A DNA stretch of 64,000 nucleotides, from the NCBI GenBank assembly GCA_038380435.1, contig JAWZYU010000034.1:39866901-39930900 (forward strand). Reading direction: 5' to 3'. Below, in pieces: positions 12,297-23,234 of this stretch. Positions within the stretch are counted from its first letter, which is position 1. Each line of letters starts with the position of its first letter. Source of the DNA: Ryuthela nishihirai (Eukaryota; Arthropoda; Arachnida; Araneae; Heptathelidae). Under the pieces are notes generated by a model. That model did not search any database, had not been told where the DNA came from, and saw only the letters and a program-made list of their open reading frames with translations. The position numbers and the translations under genes were made by a program.

Positions 12297-12410
12297 GAAG
12301 ACATCATCATCCTCCTCAAGCAGCCATGGGCTACGGAGGTCCAACCAGACCATGCAATTTAGTTCTCCAAGCAAGTCTATCCTGAGCTACATCTACAGTG
12401 GATGCTGTAT
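12297..12410 (-). mobile_element. RTE-like 3' tail fragment
   Basis: Closely matches 48800-48880 plus the bases just past the SINE there. On the minus strand it carries the last codons of the RTE-like protein, with an ATC-rich tail at the plus-strand left side. It serves as an empty site for the SINE insertion at 48.9 kb. Confidence 0.5.
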
Positions 12411-13327
12411 ATACTGTATATATATATAATTTGAAATTTAAGATTAAAATTATTATTATTAATATTTGATTAAAATGTTACATAGTTTAATCGTAAGTGT
12501 TTCAGATTGGATTCAGTAAATAGTAGGACTTATAACTTAAGAGAATTGACGCACTTCCGGTTTAATAGTTAGTCAGACCGGAAGAGTTCTCAGTCATGGT
12601 TATATAGGTTGGATTGTTTAAAATACTTAAAATATTGTTTAAAAAACTTAAAATAAGTAAAAAAGATATTTCTTAATCTAGATTTAATAAAGTATTTAAC
12701 ATAAAACCATTAATATTATATTGTTTAAGTTTGTTTAATTTTAAGGACCCGAAAGAAATGCGCTGCCCCAGAGCACATGGTCTACTTGTTCGGCTCTCGC
12801 CCACACCAGGATGTCTAAATGATGCATCATCAAAATTTTAGAGTACTACACAACTGATTACTAACAGCGTTGTGAGATTTTGATGCGCGATAAGACGTGA
12901 CATTTCATTTACCAATGATGATGTTCTGTATACGATATTTAGCTGATTATATTAGTTAGTTAATGATTTGTGCTCAAGGTTGTAAAGTGTTTAGCTTAAA
13001 TTCAAATTTCATTAATTAAAAAACCAGATTTCATTTCTGAAAATCATTTAGTTCTCAGTTAAGTCACCAGATGGCACTACGTATATACCAAATAAAATAT
13101 TTGTTTCATTTTTACCTCTTCTGTAATCATGCAGCCTATCAGTTTAGTATTTCATTATATCCTCTGCATTTAAATTATTTCATATATAACAGAGATTAGC
13201 AGGCTAGTGACTGTAATCACTAACAAATTCCGATCCAATTGATCAGGAAAAGATTGTTTAATGCACTTTGTTATAAATTAAAGTTCATAGGTATTTCACT
13301 TTAATTTTGGGTTTCCGATGTTTTAGG

Positions 13328-14705
13328 ACGAACGACGAAAACATATCAACAATTGAATATTCCTGCGAGGTATTCCTATACTCGCAGACTCATTCAGTAA
13401 ATTTTTTGACTCTCTTTCGGTGATTACAATGCATTTAACATATTAATTTTTTTAAGGTAGTCAATAAGAAGAGAGTAGGAAATAGGTTTCAATTTTTGAT
13501 TGGTAGGTTCCAAAATATTTTTAAGATCAAAAGTTAAAATATTCAATTTAATGAGTTTATCAATAAAATCTTTCCTTTCTTGTTGTAAATTTTCTAGTCC
13601 TTCTCATTTCGTTTTCAATCTCTCTTTCTTCCTGAAATGAGTTGATTGGTGTGTGAAATAACCGCTGAGGAACTTACGTTTTTTTGGCGGTTGAAGTTCT
13701 GAGAATGCAAAGTTAGGTCAGGCGGAGTGATTCAAGGAGCTCAACTCTTTAGAATCACGAAGCAGGTAGACTTTTCATGGCCACACTGAGAATTCTCACT
13801 ATTTCTATATAAATAGTGGGTTTTCGGATATTAATTGCCAAACAGAGTCAAATATTATATGATTAATATTGTGGATGGAATTGCAGAAGTTGCATTTTGG
13901 AGAGTCCAATTTTTTAATTTTAAAGAGGTATGAGTTTCTTCGAGCTCTATTAACTTTAATTCTTAAAATAGCAGTGATTTCTTTTTTATTTAAACCGAAA
14001 TTGTTAAATTTTGATGTTTTAGTGGAAATTTTGAATCTATGTGTGTGGGGTGCATTGTTTAAGTACCATTCTTGTAATTCATTGAAACATTTAATTTTAT
14101 TGTTTGTTTTGAAGATAGTGAATAAGAAAGGTGATTCAATAGAATTATTTAAAGGTTTTGCCTGTTTAGCTAATTTATCAACTTCCTCATTGTAATGGAT
14201 TCCACAATGGGCAGGAACCCATTGTATATAAACAGTATTGTTTGCACATAAGTGATCATATGATAATATGTATATATCATTCAGAAAAATTGGGAAGTTT
14301 GAGTAAGCAGGGTTATTGTTGATTATTTCTATAGAAGATCTACTGTCAGTAAAAATTACTATATTTTTGTTTATAAATTTTTTTGCCCAGTCAATAGCTA
14401 GGATAATTTGCAGTCAGTTCTGTAATGATAACTGGAGTGTAATTTTTAAATTTAAATTTATGGGAGTAATTTTCTGCAGGACAGGTAAAGGCTCCAGTGG
14501 ATATATTTTTGTCGCTATCAACTGAGCATCTGTATAGATATGTAAATAATTTTGATAAAGTTTATTAATATGTATTTCTGATAAAATATTTAGGCTAGTG
14601 TTGTCATATGAGCTTTTTGATTCAATACCTTGAAAATTTTTAATTGTGATAGGTATAGTTGAAATCCAATATGGAAAATTTGGGAAATAGTTACCACTGG
14701 TTAAT
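13328..14705 (-). pseudogene. 5'-truncated non-LTR element with RNase H, minus strand
   Basis: Read on the minus strand, 14360-14130 encodes an RNase H with FTDSRSSIEI and WVPAHCGIHYNEEVDKLAK, and 13860-13400 contains the protein's C terminus (EPTNQKLKPIS, then a stop). It is related to, but not the same copy as, the element at 16.9-20.5 kb. The insert interrupts a duplicated host segment and is bounded by ATGTTTTAGGA at both ends, which looks like its target duplication. A dispersed repeat (family C, 13590-13850) is inserted within it. Confidence 0.5.
13590..13850 (+). repeat. Dispersed repeat family C, copy 2
   Basis: CTTCTCATTTCGTTTTCAAT to GATATTAATTGCCAAACAGA; it interrupts the minus-strand retroelement. 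Confidence 0.5.
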
Positions 14706-15299
14706 GTTTTAGGAACATTACTAGATTATGTAATTGCCTGGTGAAATGGGAAAAAAGGTTTGTTATTAGCGCCATCTATTGATCGTTGAGGGAACTGTTA
14801 CAATCAGACAATATTATTTTTTAGGATCCTTATTTGAAAGAACCCTCATCATTCCTAAGCATATACATTTAATTCAGACCCTACTTGAAAGAACTATCAT
14901 CATTTCTAAGTATATATATATTGAATTCAGATCATTTAGTTATTAAGTGATAAACATATTTTTCCTAATCGACATAATTATAAAGTTTCAAAGAACAAAG
15001 CTACCGTTTTATTTATTAAATTATTTAGATAGAGTGAAATCGTGATTTAAAGTTATTTGTGAGCTCAGGTTTTTCTTCAAAATGCGAGTTAATCTTTCGC
15101 CTTTTACTACAGATTACCGTGGAGAAAAGCATTAAAATGAGCCTTAGGGCAATTTTTGAAGTCGCCTTCGGGTGATTTATAATTCAAATTAAAATTAGTT
15201 ATAATTCAAGCTTGTATTTTTGCGAATAAGTTATTTTTAATGAGTTCCAGGAGGTATGATATCTTCGCTGCATTTATTGAGAAATGGGATATAAAGCCG

Positions 15300-16596
15300 T
15301 ATTGGAGGAGAAGTCATACCCAACGTATTTAAAGTAGAACAATTGGTACTTAATTGTAAACCGATGACTACCTTCTATAGTGTCTCAAAAATTATGGAAT
15401 TTTCAAAGTACGACGAATGGTAAGATATCTTCCAAACTCTGCTAAAGACGGATTCTTGAAACAGCCTACAGAGAATGTCGTCATTTATTCTTCAAATACC
15501 AGACCACCTAGAGAGGTAAATATTGGCTTCAGCCATTTTTTTGTGAAGGACCACTACGGATCGCCAGCGATATGTGGCAATTGCTGGCGATGGGGGCACA
15601 CGGCAAATGGATGCCGTAGCCGCGTAAGATGCAAAAGATGTAGTGGCCCTCACACCTACAAGACTTGTAAGAACACAGAATATGTATGTCCCAACTGTAA
15701 CAATAACCATCCGGCAACATTTCATGGCTGTCCCATAAAAAAAGATCGCTTGTAAAGCAATGAGGATTCAAAATTTGCAACAATGCAGCTGGGCTAGCGC
15801 CTTCAGGCAAGCCAAAAGCGAACTTTCTATGACTTGGGACAATATAGCGCACGCAAAGGTCCGCATGAACCATACTCTGAATCCAAATGTTGACGCACAG
15901 TACTATAATGAAAGTTTTTATGACTATGAACCTCAACTCAGAAAACGTTGGGTTCGGGAACCTTATGAAGCACATTTTGAAGCTAACTTAAATAAAACTT
16001 CATTAATGCATGGAATGGACGCTTTCAATCAATTTATGGGAAAAAAAAAAGCTGCTGCATACGAAAAATCAAAGGAAAAAATGTTATCAATGCCGTCAAC
16101 ATCAAAGAATTTATCTATCTACGAAAGTGAACTGTCTCAAAAAAAGAGTGAAAGCCAAACATCTCCTACTTATGCCAAAGTTGCGAAAAAAAGACTGACT
16201 TCATCGAGTGCACAAACCAATAAAGCAAAACACACACTCTCTCCCAATGATAATAAAAATAAATACCCCCTCAAGCAGCTGCTTGCCACAGAGGTCTGAC
16301 AGGAGCCTGTCAGTTTATATGCCACAGTAAAAGATCTGAGAGGATGGCAGGACCTCAGCAGAAAACATCACGAACATCCATGCCTTACCTGGGGCTCGAA
16401 CCCAGGTCCCGTAGAACAGTAGCCAAGCGCGCTAACCACTCGGCCACGGGACGGCTCTCTCCCAATACCATCGCTAAACAAATCAAAGAGGAAAACGTGA
16501 ACCTACTTACTCATAGACTTGGTTTTGCATCTGCTAAAATTTATTTGCCCATCAGAGGATGTGTACATAATGATTATGGAAATATTACTCCCTCCT
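15300..16596 (+). pseudogene. Non-LTR retrotransposon ORF1 (zinc-knuckle gag-like), interrupted
   Basis: From about 15360 the text resembles the pre-knuckle part of jockey-type ORF1 proteins (a MTTFYS block, then PREVNIGF). Three CCHC-type knuckles follow (CGNCWRWGHTANGC; CKRCSGPHTYKTC; CPNCNNNHPATFHGC). A stop and frame change lie near 15755. The frame 15760-16299 then carries a basic tail with the YAKVAKK motif common in such ORF1s. A SINE-B copy at 16249-16454 splits the frame; beyond its target duplication the same frame continues to a stop at 16601. ORF1 binds element RNA for retrotransposition; this copy is broken. Confidence 0.5.
16249..16454 (-). mobile_element. SINE-B inserted in retroelement ORF1
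   Basis: Flanked by CTCTCTCCCAAT at 16237 and 16455, a 12-bp target duplication. The interrupted ORF1 frame continues after it. Confidence 0.5.
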
Positions 16597-16902
16597 TGTA
16601 ATGTGAGAATGCGATTAGGTTGGCTATTGTTTCCTCTTTCCTGATCACTTCTCCTTTCTTTTTCAATCTCCTTTTCTTTCTGAATGTGGTGATTGGAGTG
16701 TGAAATAACCGCCGAGAAGCTTACGTTACGTTTTTTCGGCGGTTGAAGTTACTGAGAATGCAAAGTTAGGTCTAGCGGAGTGATTCGAGGAGCCAAACTC
16801 CTCCGAATTACGAAGCGTGTTGTACTTATCATGGAATTACTGAGAATTCTCGCTATTTTCTAGATAAATAGTGGGTTTTCAGATTTTATTTTCCAAACAA
16901 AA
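16597..16902 (+). repeat. Dispersed repeat family C, copy 3
   Basis: Lies exactly between ORF1 and the endonuclease start of the retroelement. Hairpin ACCGCCGAG / TTCGGCGGT at about 16707-16743. Confidence 0.5.
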
Positions 16903-19900
16903 ACTCACAATTCTACAGTGGAACTGTAGAGGACTTATTTCGAAAAAAGAGGAAGTAATCTTATTGGCCAAATACTTAAAGGTAAATGTATTCGCACTTC
17001 AAGAAATCAAAACCAAAAAATATATTAATTTCTCAAACTTTATATCTTACTATCATTTTTCTTTAAACAGTAATAATGGTATTGGTTTTATTATCCATAA
17101 AAATATTAATCATAGAATTTTACCAATTAATTATAATATTGAATTTTTAGAACTTTTAGCTATAAAAATTTTAATTAATAATCTATCTTTAACTATCTTA
17201 AACGTATATAATCCTGGCTTAACTATCAAAGAGGAATTTTACAACGATATATTAAATCAATTAACTGGACCTCTCATAATTTTAGGTGACTTTAACTATC
17301 ATCATGCCCTTTGGCATTCATACACAATCAATGCAGCTGGAATTCAATTAAGTAACTTTATATCAAAATCCAATTTAATACTTTTAAACAAAAAAGAAAC
17401 AACACATGAAAACCCTGCTTTTCACCAATCAATTATAGATTTTAACCCTACTTTCTCCAGAATTATTAGACAAATTCAAATGGACACTGCTACCTGATAC
17501 TAGGGGCAGTGACCATCACCCTATACTTCTAACTTCCCAACTTTTTGTAAAATTTCAACAAAAAATTTATTTAAATGACTGGTTATCCTTTAATAAAACA
17601 TTAAATAATCTCCCCCCTGCAAATAACCTAAACTATAATGAGTACTTTGATTTTATTAAAGAACATACAAAATCATCATTCAAAACTATTATAAACAAAA
17701 TTCCAAAACTCAAAAAAAAATTATTGGTACATGAACAGACTAACAGCCATCAGGAAAAAAGCTGAAAACAAAGACAAAGGATCTAGATCCTTTCAGGACA
17801 TAATTAACTTTAAAAAAATCAAAGCTCAAATAAGACAAAAATTAAAAACTGCTATTCGAGAAGACTGGAAAGACTTTACATCTCAACTTAATACATTTAC
17901 TCCAGGAAAAAATATCTGGAAGATTTTTAAAAGCATATCTCAAGAAAAAAAACAAACTTTTCCAATAACTCAATATGCATTACATCACAATATCTCCATT
18001 AATCAAACTGCTGAAAGTTTTGCACAAAATTTAAAAATTGTTCAACCTGCTCCAGCATTAGATGTTAAACAAAAGTCTCTATACAAAATTCAATTAAATA
18101 AATTAAAATCAATTAATACTAAAGTAAATCTTCCTTTTACTCTTCCAGAACTTAATGAAGTTATCAAAAGACTCAATCTAAAATCAGCTCCTGGAGCAGA
18201 CATGATATCTAATAAATTTTTTAAAAATCTTCCAGATATCTGGAAAGTAAAACTATTTAAAATTTTTAATCATATTTGGAATTCACTTGAAATTCCTCCA
18301 ATGTGGGAAGAGATTTTAATTGTTTTTATTCAGAAACCTAACAAAATTCCAACTGAATTAGGCTCATATAGACCAATCTCTCTTTTATCAAATTCTCTGA
18401 AATTATTTGAAAAAATTTTATTCAAAAGACTAAACTGGCAAGTAGAAGAAAATATTACTTAAAAATTTTTTTGGATTCAGAAAGAATCGCTCTTCAAAGG
18501 AATGTATATCATTATTATTATCAGATATATATATTGCAAACAAATTGAAAAAAATTGTTCTAGCTGTCTCAATTGATTTAACACAGGCTTTTGACTCAGT
18601 CTCAATAGACCATCTCTTACTTAAGCTATGCAAAGCAAATATTGATTACAAACTTATTATATTTCTCTCAAAATATTTAAAGAATAGAACATTAAAAGTT
18701 AAATTAAATTCAACCTTTTCCAACTCTTATAATGTCACCCAAGGACTCGCACAAGGATCAACATTATCCCCATTATTATTTAATATATATCTATATGACA
18801 TTAATAAAATATTTGACTCAAAATTTAATTATACAAGTTATGCTGATGATTTAACTTTTTGGATTGCAGATAAAAATGAATACACTTTACAAGAAAAAAA
18901 CACAAGATCAATTAAACAAACTAATCAAATACTGTGATAAATGGAATCTAACTATCAACATTAAGAAAACATACTGTATTCATTTCTATAAATTTAAACA
19001 TGACATTCCAAAATTTGTTTTAAAAATAAATTCAAATTTAATTAATCAGGTTAATCAATGCAAACTATTAGGATTTTATTTAGACTCAAAGCTATCTTGG
19101 AACTCTCATTTAGAGCATGCTTACAACTCTGGCTTAAAATTATTAAATATATTTAAATATTTCACTTTTAAAAAAGAAGGAACCAATCAAAAACCACTAA
19201 TCACACTATATCAAAATTTAATTAGAGCAAAAATGGAATATGGTCTGGAATTAATTGATAAACCAAAATTAACCAAATTTAAAAAACTAAACATAATACA
19301 AAATAAATGCCTAAAAATTGCTTTAGGCCTCCCAAAATTCTGTCCAACACTAGCCCTTATAGCTGAAACTGCCATACCCCCCATAGAAAACAGACACTTA
19401 ATATTAATTCTAAAATACTATACAAGACTTCATTTCAAAATTCCTGATCATCCCTTCTACTTAAAATTTAAAAGATCCAATTTTTATAAACTTATAAAAG
19501 AAAATATTTTATTAAAGGAATACTTTAATAAACTCTCTAAAGAAGACCTACGTGGAGATTTAACTGACCCACTAGCTACATGGTGTTTACAAACCTCTTC
19601 CTTTTACTCTGAAATTCCTTCAATTAATTCTAAAAATGATCTTCCAACCGAGGCCATTTTCCAACTTTTTACTGGTTTCAAGAAGGAAAAATTTAATGGT
19701 TTTTGGAAATTTTCACTGATGGTTCCTACATACAAGAATCAGGGTCAGCTACTGCTGCTATATATATACCCTCTCACAATATTTCTTTGTCTTTCAAACT
19801 ACCTAATTATACACCTATTTTACATGCAGAAATATATGCTGTCCTTGCTGCACTTGAATGGACATTAAAAAATATAAATAATCAATTAATTTTGTTATTC

Positions 19901-20476
19901 ATAGATTCCAAAAGTGCAATTTTAACTCTTATGCAAGATATTTCACATACCCCATATACTTATTACATATACACCTTACTCAAACTTAATAATGAAAATT
20001 TATCAGAAAAAAACAACATCATCCACTATAAAATAGCTAAATCAGCTCATAATTATAATACAACTACAAACCTTCAAAAATTTCATATTATTTCAAAAAA
20101 TGATATCAAAAAATTAGAATTTAATTTATTAGAAAAATTCTATCAACTAAATTCTCTCATTAAACCTAATTTTAGATCAGATCTATCCAATAAAATCAAC
20201 AACATTTTAAAACTTCCATTTTCTAGATATGAATCCAAGATAATTTTTAGACTAAGAACTGATACTATTCTATTAAATAAATCAAAATATTTCCTAAAAC
20301 TAACTAATTCACCCACTTGTACAAAATACAATCTAATTGAAAACTCTTCTCACATAATTTTAAATTGTGATAAATATAACACTCAAAAAAAAATATTTTT
20401 TGAAAATCTTAAAAGCATAAACATTATTCACTCTAAATTATATTTTAAATTATCCCATTTTACCTATCCAAATTAA
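16871..20476 (+). pseudogene. Non-LTR retrotransposon ORF2: endonuclease, reverse transcriptase, RNase H (frameshifted)
   Basis: An apurinic-type endonuclease (ILQWNCRGL, ALQEIK, LGDFNYHHALW) spans about 16890-17450. RT blocks lie at 17731-18462 (SAPGADMISN, YRPISLLS) and 18545-18937 (IDLTQAFDSVS, GLAQGSTLSPLLFN, YADDL). The thumb and connection follow in another frame to about 19700. RNase H lies at 19703-20476 with FTDGSY, HAEIYAVLAALEW and FIDSKSAI, which supply the catalytic acidic residues. RNase H points to the I-like side of the jockey/I group. At least four frame changes make it inactive. It is very A/T-rich, unlike the GC-richer relics at 24.2 kb and 49.3 kb, so it belongs to another lineage. 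Confidence 0.5.
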
Positions 20477-20815
20477 GATATTTGGCTATCTGATTGACTT
20501 CCTCAAATCCACAAATATATGGAAAACTCTATAAAAAGGAAAATATTCAAAGAAATATATATATATATAATATAAAGGGAAAAAAAAACAAAAAAAAAAC
20601 ATAGTCTCTTAAAGAGTAAGAGAGAAAAAATACAAAAAAAAAATAAATAAATGAAAGCTAAAAAAAAAATAAAAAAAAAATAAAGCTTATAAGGAGTAAA
20701 AAAAAATATCCTCTTAAAAAGTAAGAGGAAAAAAAATAAACACACATTACTCTTAAGAAAATTAAAATTATATTTAGGAAAGTCTGCAGAAGGAGTTCCC
20801 AATTCCAGTGAAGTG
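20477..20815 (+). other. Probable 3' UTR of the retroelement
   Basis: An A-rich stretch with many AAAAAAATA-type runs directly after the RNase H frame. It fits the 3' untranslated end of the preceding retroelement. The exact end and target duplication could not be fixed. Confidence 0.5.
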
Positions 20816-20904
20816 TATTGTATTGCACTTAATTGTAAATCAACTGTTGACTACATTGTTATATTTTTATATTGAGTTTGTTTTCGTATTATAGTAAGAC
20901 AGAT

Positions 20905-20990
20905 TTTACTAAAGATTACCGTGGGAAAAAAGCATTCTAATGAGACTTAAGGCAATTTTTGAAATCGCCTCTGGGATATTGACAATCCAA
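20905..20990 (+). repeat. Third copy of the segment's right end
   Basis: TTTTACTAAAGATTACCGTG and GCAATTTTTGAAATCGCCTC match 8755-8835 and 15105-15170. Confidence 0.5.
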
Positions 20991-21137
20991 ATCAAAAAAA
21001 GTAATCAATTCTTTTACGTACGATCTGTGACTAATAGTGACGTGCACGGTGATTCTTTTCAAAGTTTGACTCACTTTTCTCATCATTGCCAGCGAAAGTT
21101 TAGTTGGACTTGGTAAATTTCAGAATTTTTAGAATTA

Positions 21138-21239
21138 GTTCCCTTCCCCCAGTCCTATTTGTGCCCTAGGGGTCTTTGTGACTTGGCCATTTAGCTCATT
21201 GTATTCAAAAAAGTGCCTCTTAAAGGTAAAACAACCTAA
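21138..21239 (+). mobile_element. SINE-A tail fragment, old
   Basis: Matches the last 100 bp of SINE-A (GTGACTTGGCCATTTAGCTC; GTAAAACAACCTA) with scattered changes. Confidence 0.5.
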
Positions 21240-21442
21240 CCGCATCAATCTCCATGTTATGTCAATGGGAATCTAACTTAGAAGCTCTCTTACTTTTAAA
21301 GTATGCATTTAATAGAAAAATGTCTTGATGAAATCAAACAGCAGCTTTAGTATCAAAGCAAAAGTGCTATAACAAGAGAGAATAGTTCAACCTGCAACTA
21401 ATTACTTTCCTGAAAGCATTGAAACCAATCGTCTCTTTTGAA

Positions 21443-22499
21443 GGGGGCGGGGGTGGCTCAGTCGGTAACGCGCCAGGCTCGCAATCTGCAGTTCCCAGAT
21501 TCGAGTCCCAGCTGGGTCAGCGTTGAGATTTATCTCCGCAAATTTCCCCGCCCTGCCCACGGTCAGTAGGGGACACTGATGGGCTTGGAAAGCCACCGAC
21601 CGTCGGATGGGACGTTAAGCCGTGGCCCCGTGTGCGGAAGAGCCATACCCTGTGCACGTTAAAGAACACCCTGGATGGCCATGACGGGAGGCTACCATCT
21701 GTCTCCCAACAGCTGTTCTAATGGATCTCCTCCCCCAACCTTTTCTGAACCTTCGGAGTCCTTGTGACCTGGCCATTTAGACCATGGTTTGCAAAAAAGT
21801 GCCGCTCAGAGGTAAAACAACCCAACGTTAAAGAACACGCTGGATGGCCATGACGGGAGGCTACCATCTGTCTCCCAACAGCTGTTCTAATGGGTCTCCT
21901 CCCCCGACCTTTTCTGAGCCTTCGGAGTCCTTGTGACCTGGCCATTTAGACCATGGTTTGCAAAAAAGTGCCGCTCAGAGGTAAAACAACCCAACGTTAA
22001 AGAACACGCTGGATAGCCATGACGGGAGGCTACCATCTGTCTCCCAACAGCTGTTCTAATGGGTCTCCTCCCCCAACCTTTTCTGAGCCTTCGGAGTCCT
22101 TGTGACCTGGCCATTTAGACCATGGTTTGCAAAAAAGTGCCGCTCAGAGGTAAAACAACCCAACGTTAAAGAACACGCTGGATAGCCATGACGGGAGGCT
22201 ACCATCTGTCTCCCAACAGCTGTTCTAATGGGTCTCCTCCCCCGACCTTTTCTGAGCCTTCGGAGTCCTTGTGACCTGGCCATTTAGACCATGGTTTGCA
22301 AAAAAGTGCCGCTCAGAGGTAAAACAACCCAACGTTAAAGAACACGCTGGATAGCCATGACGGGAGGCTACCATCTGTCTCCCAACAGCTGTTCTAATGG
22401 GTCTCCTCCCCCAACCTTTTCTGAGCCTTCGGAGTCCTTGTGATCTGGCCATTTAGGCGTGTGCAAAAAAAGTGCCTCTCAGAGTTAAAACAACCCAAC
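21443..22499 (+). mobile_element. SINE-A with four extra 169-bp tails
   Basis: Full copy to about 21825, then the segment from CGTTAAAGAACACGCTGG to CAACCCAA repeats at 21826, 21995, 22164 and 22333. The whole composite is flanked by CTCTTTTGAAG on both sides, a target duplication. Confidence 0.5.
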
Positions 22500-22761
22500 T
22501 CTCTTTTGAAGACTGCAAATATACATTTTGAACACACATTATCATGAAATTCATTTGACGCTTGGCAAACGATTGATTACGTCACATAGCCACAGACCGC
22601 TGGCCACGACCACAGACGGCTTCACGCGCAGCTGAGGAAATAAAACTTGACGATAAGAGCTTTTTGCATCTGTTGGCTTCCCACCGAATTAACACGTCGC
22701 TTGGAACTTCTTCAGTTTCATCGGATGAACTCGTAATTGCACGTCTCTGACTCTATGTAAA
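22500..22761 (+). promoter_or_regulatory. 5' flank / 5' UTR of the JmjC gene
   Basis: Non-repetitive sequence between a SINE array and the first ATG, richer in G+C and CpG than its surroundings around 22570-22640. It probably holds the promoter and 5' UTR. I see no convincing TATA box, and the start of transcription cannot be placed. Confidence 0.5.
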
Positions 22762-23234
22762 ATGCAGCCAAAATTTAGAGCAATGTGGGGTAATTCAGAT
22801 ATTACTGGCAAAGAGCTTAAATATTTTTGGGTTATATGTTTGATTCTTTTGAATATACAATGTGTTTCTGCTGCAATTCAATCAGAAAGTGAAAGTTCGT
22901 CAGATGTTCGTGGATGGCCTGGACATATGAAACCATTAGGGACAGAGATTCCGGAGAAAAATGTTGATGTGTACAAAAAGTTCCCTCCTGTGGAAGTCTT
23001 CTTCAGTGATTTCGTTCTGCCTAGCATTCCCGTTCAAATGAAAAAAGCCAGTAAAGGATTGTCAAAGATATTCAATGTCCAAGTGATGACTTTTGCACCT
23101 CAGGCTTTCACAACGTATGTAGACGTCAACAAGGAAAGCGAATCCGAAGTGAAAAAAATGTCTGTTCGCAACTTTCTTAATAATTACAAGAAGGAAAATC
23201 TCTTTTTGGATATTCCCATTCCAACAATAATCAA
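22762..23234 (+). CDS. JmjC gene exon 1 (start codon, signal peptide)
   Basis: Codes for 157 residues and ends in phase 2 at the donor AA|GTAAGA. The first ATG follows in-frame stops and is the natural start; a second Met at residue 8 would also keep the signal peptide. Residues about 20-38 form the hydrophobic core. The segment GWPGHMKPLG, then an FF..FVLPS.PV block, is the conserved beginning of this JmjC family. The usual aromatic-rich WTDEY-type stretch after it is poorly conserved here. Confidence 0.5.

Larger units (their letters stand above)
12842..15176 (+). repeat. Duplicated 1-kb segment, copy split by a retroelement
   Basis: 12842-13327 and 14706-15176 together correspond to 7848-8845. 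The retroelement insert lies between, with ATGTTTTAGGA at both edges. Confidence 0.5.

Noticed and set aside
16597..16902. Family C as a solo LTR
   Set aside because: It has TG...CA ends, but none of the copies shows a target duplication.
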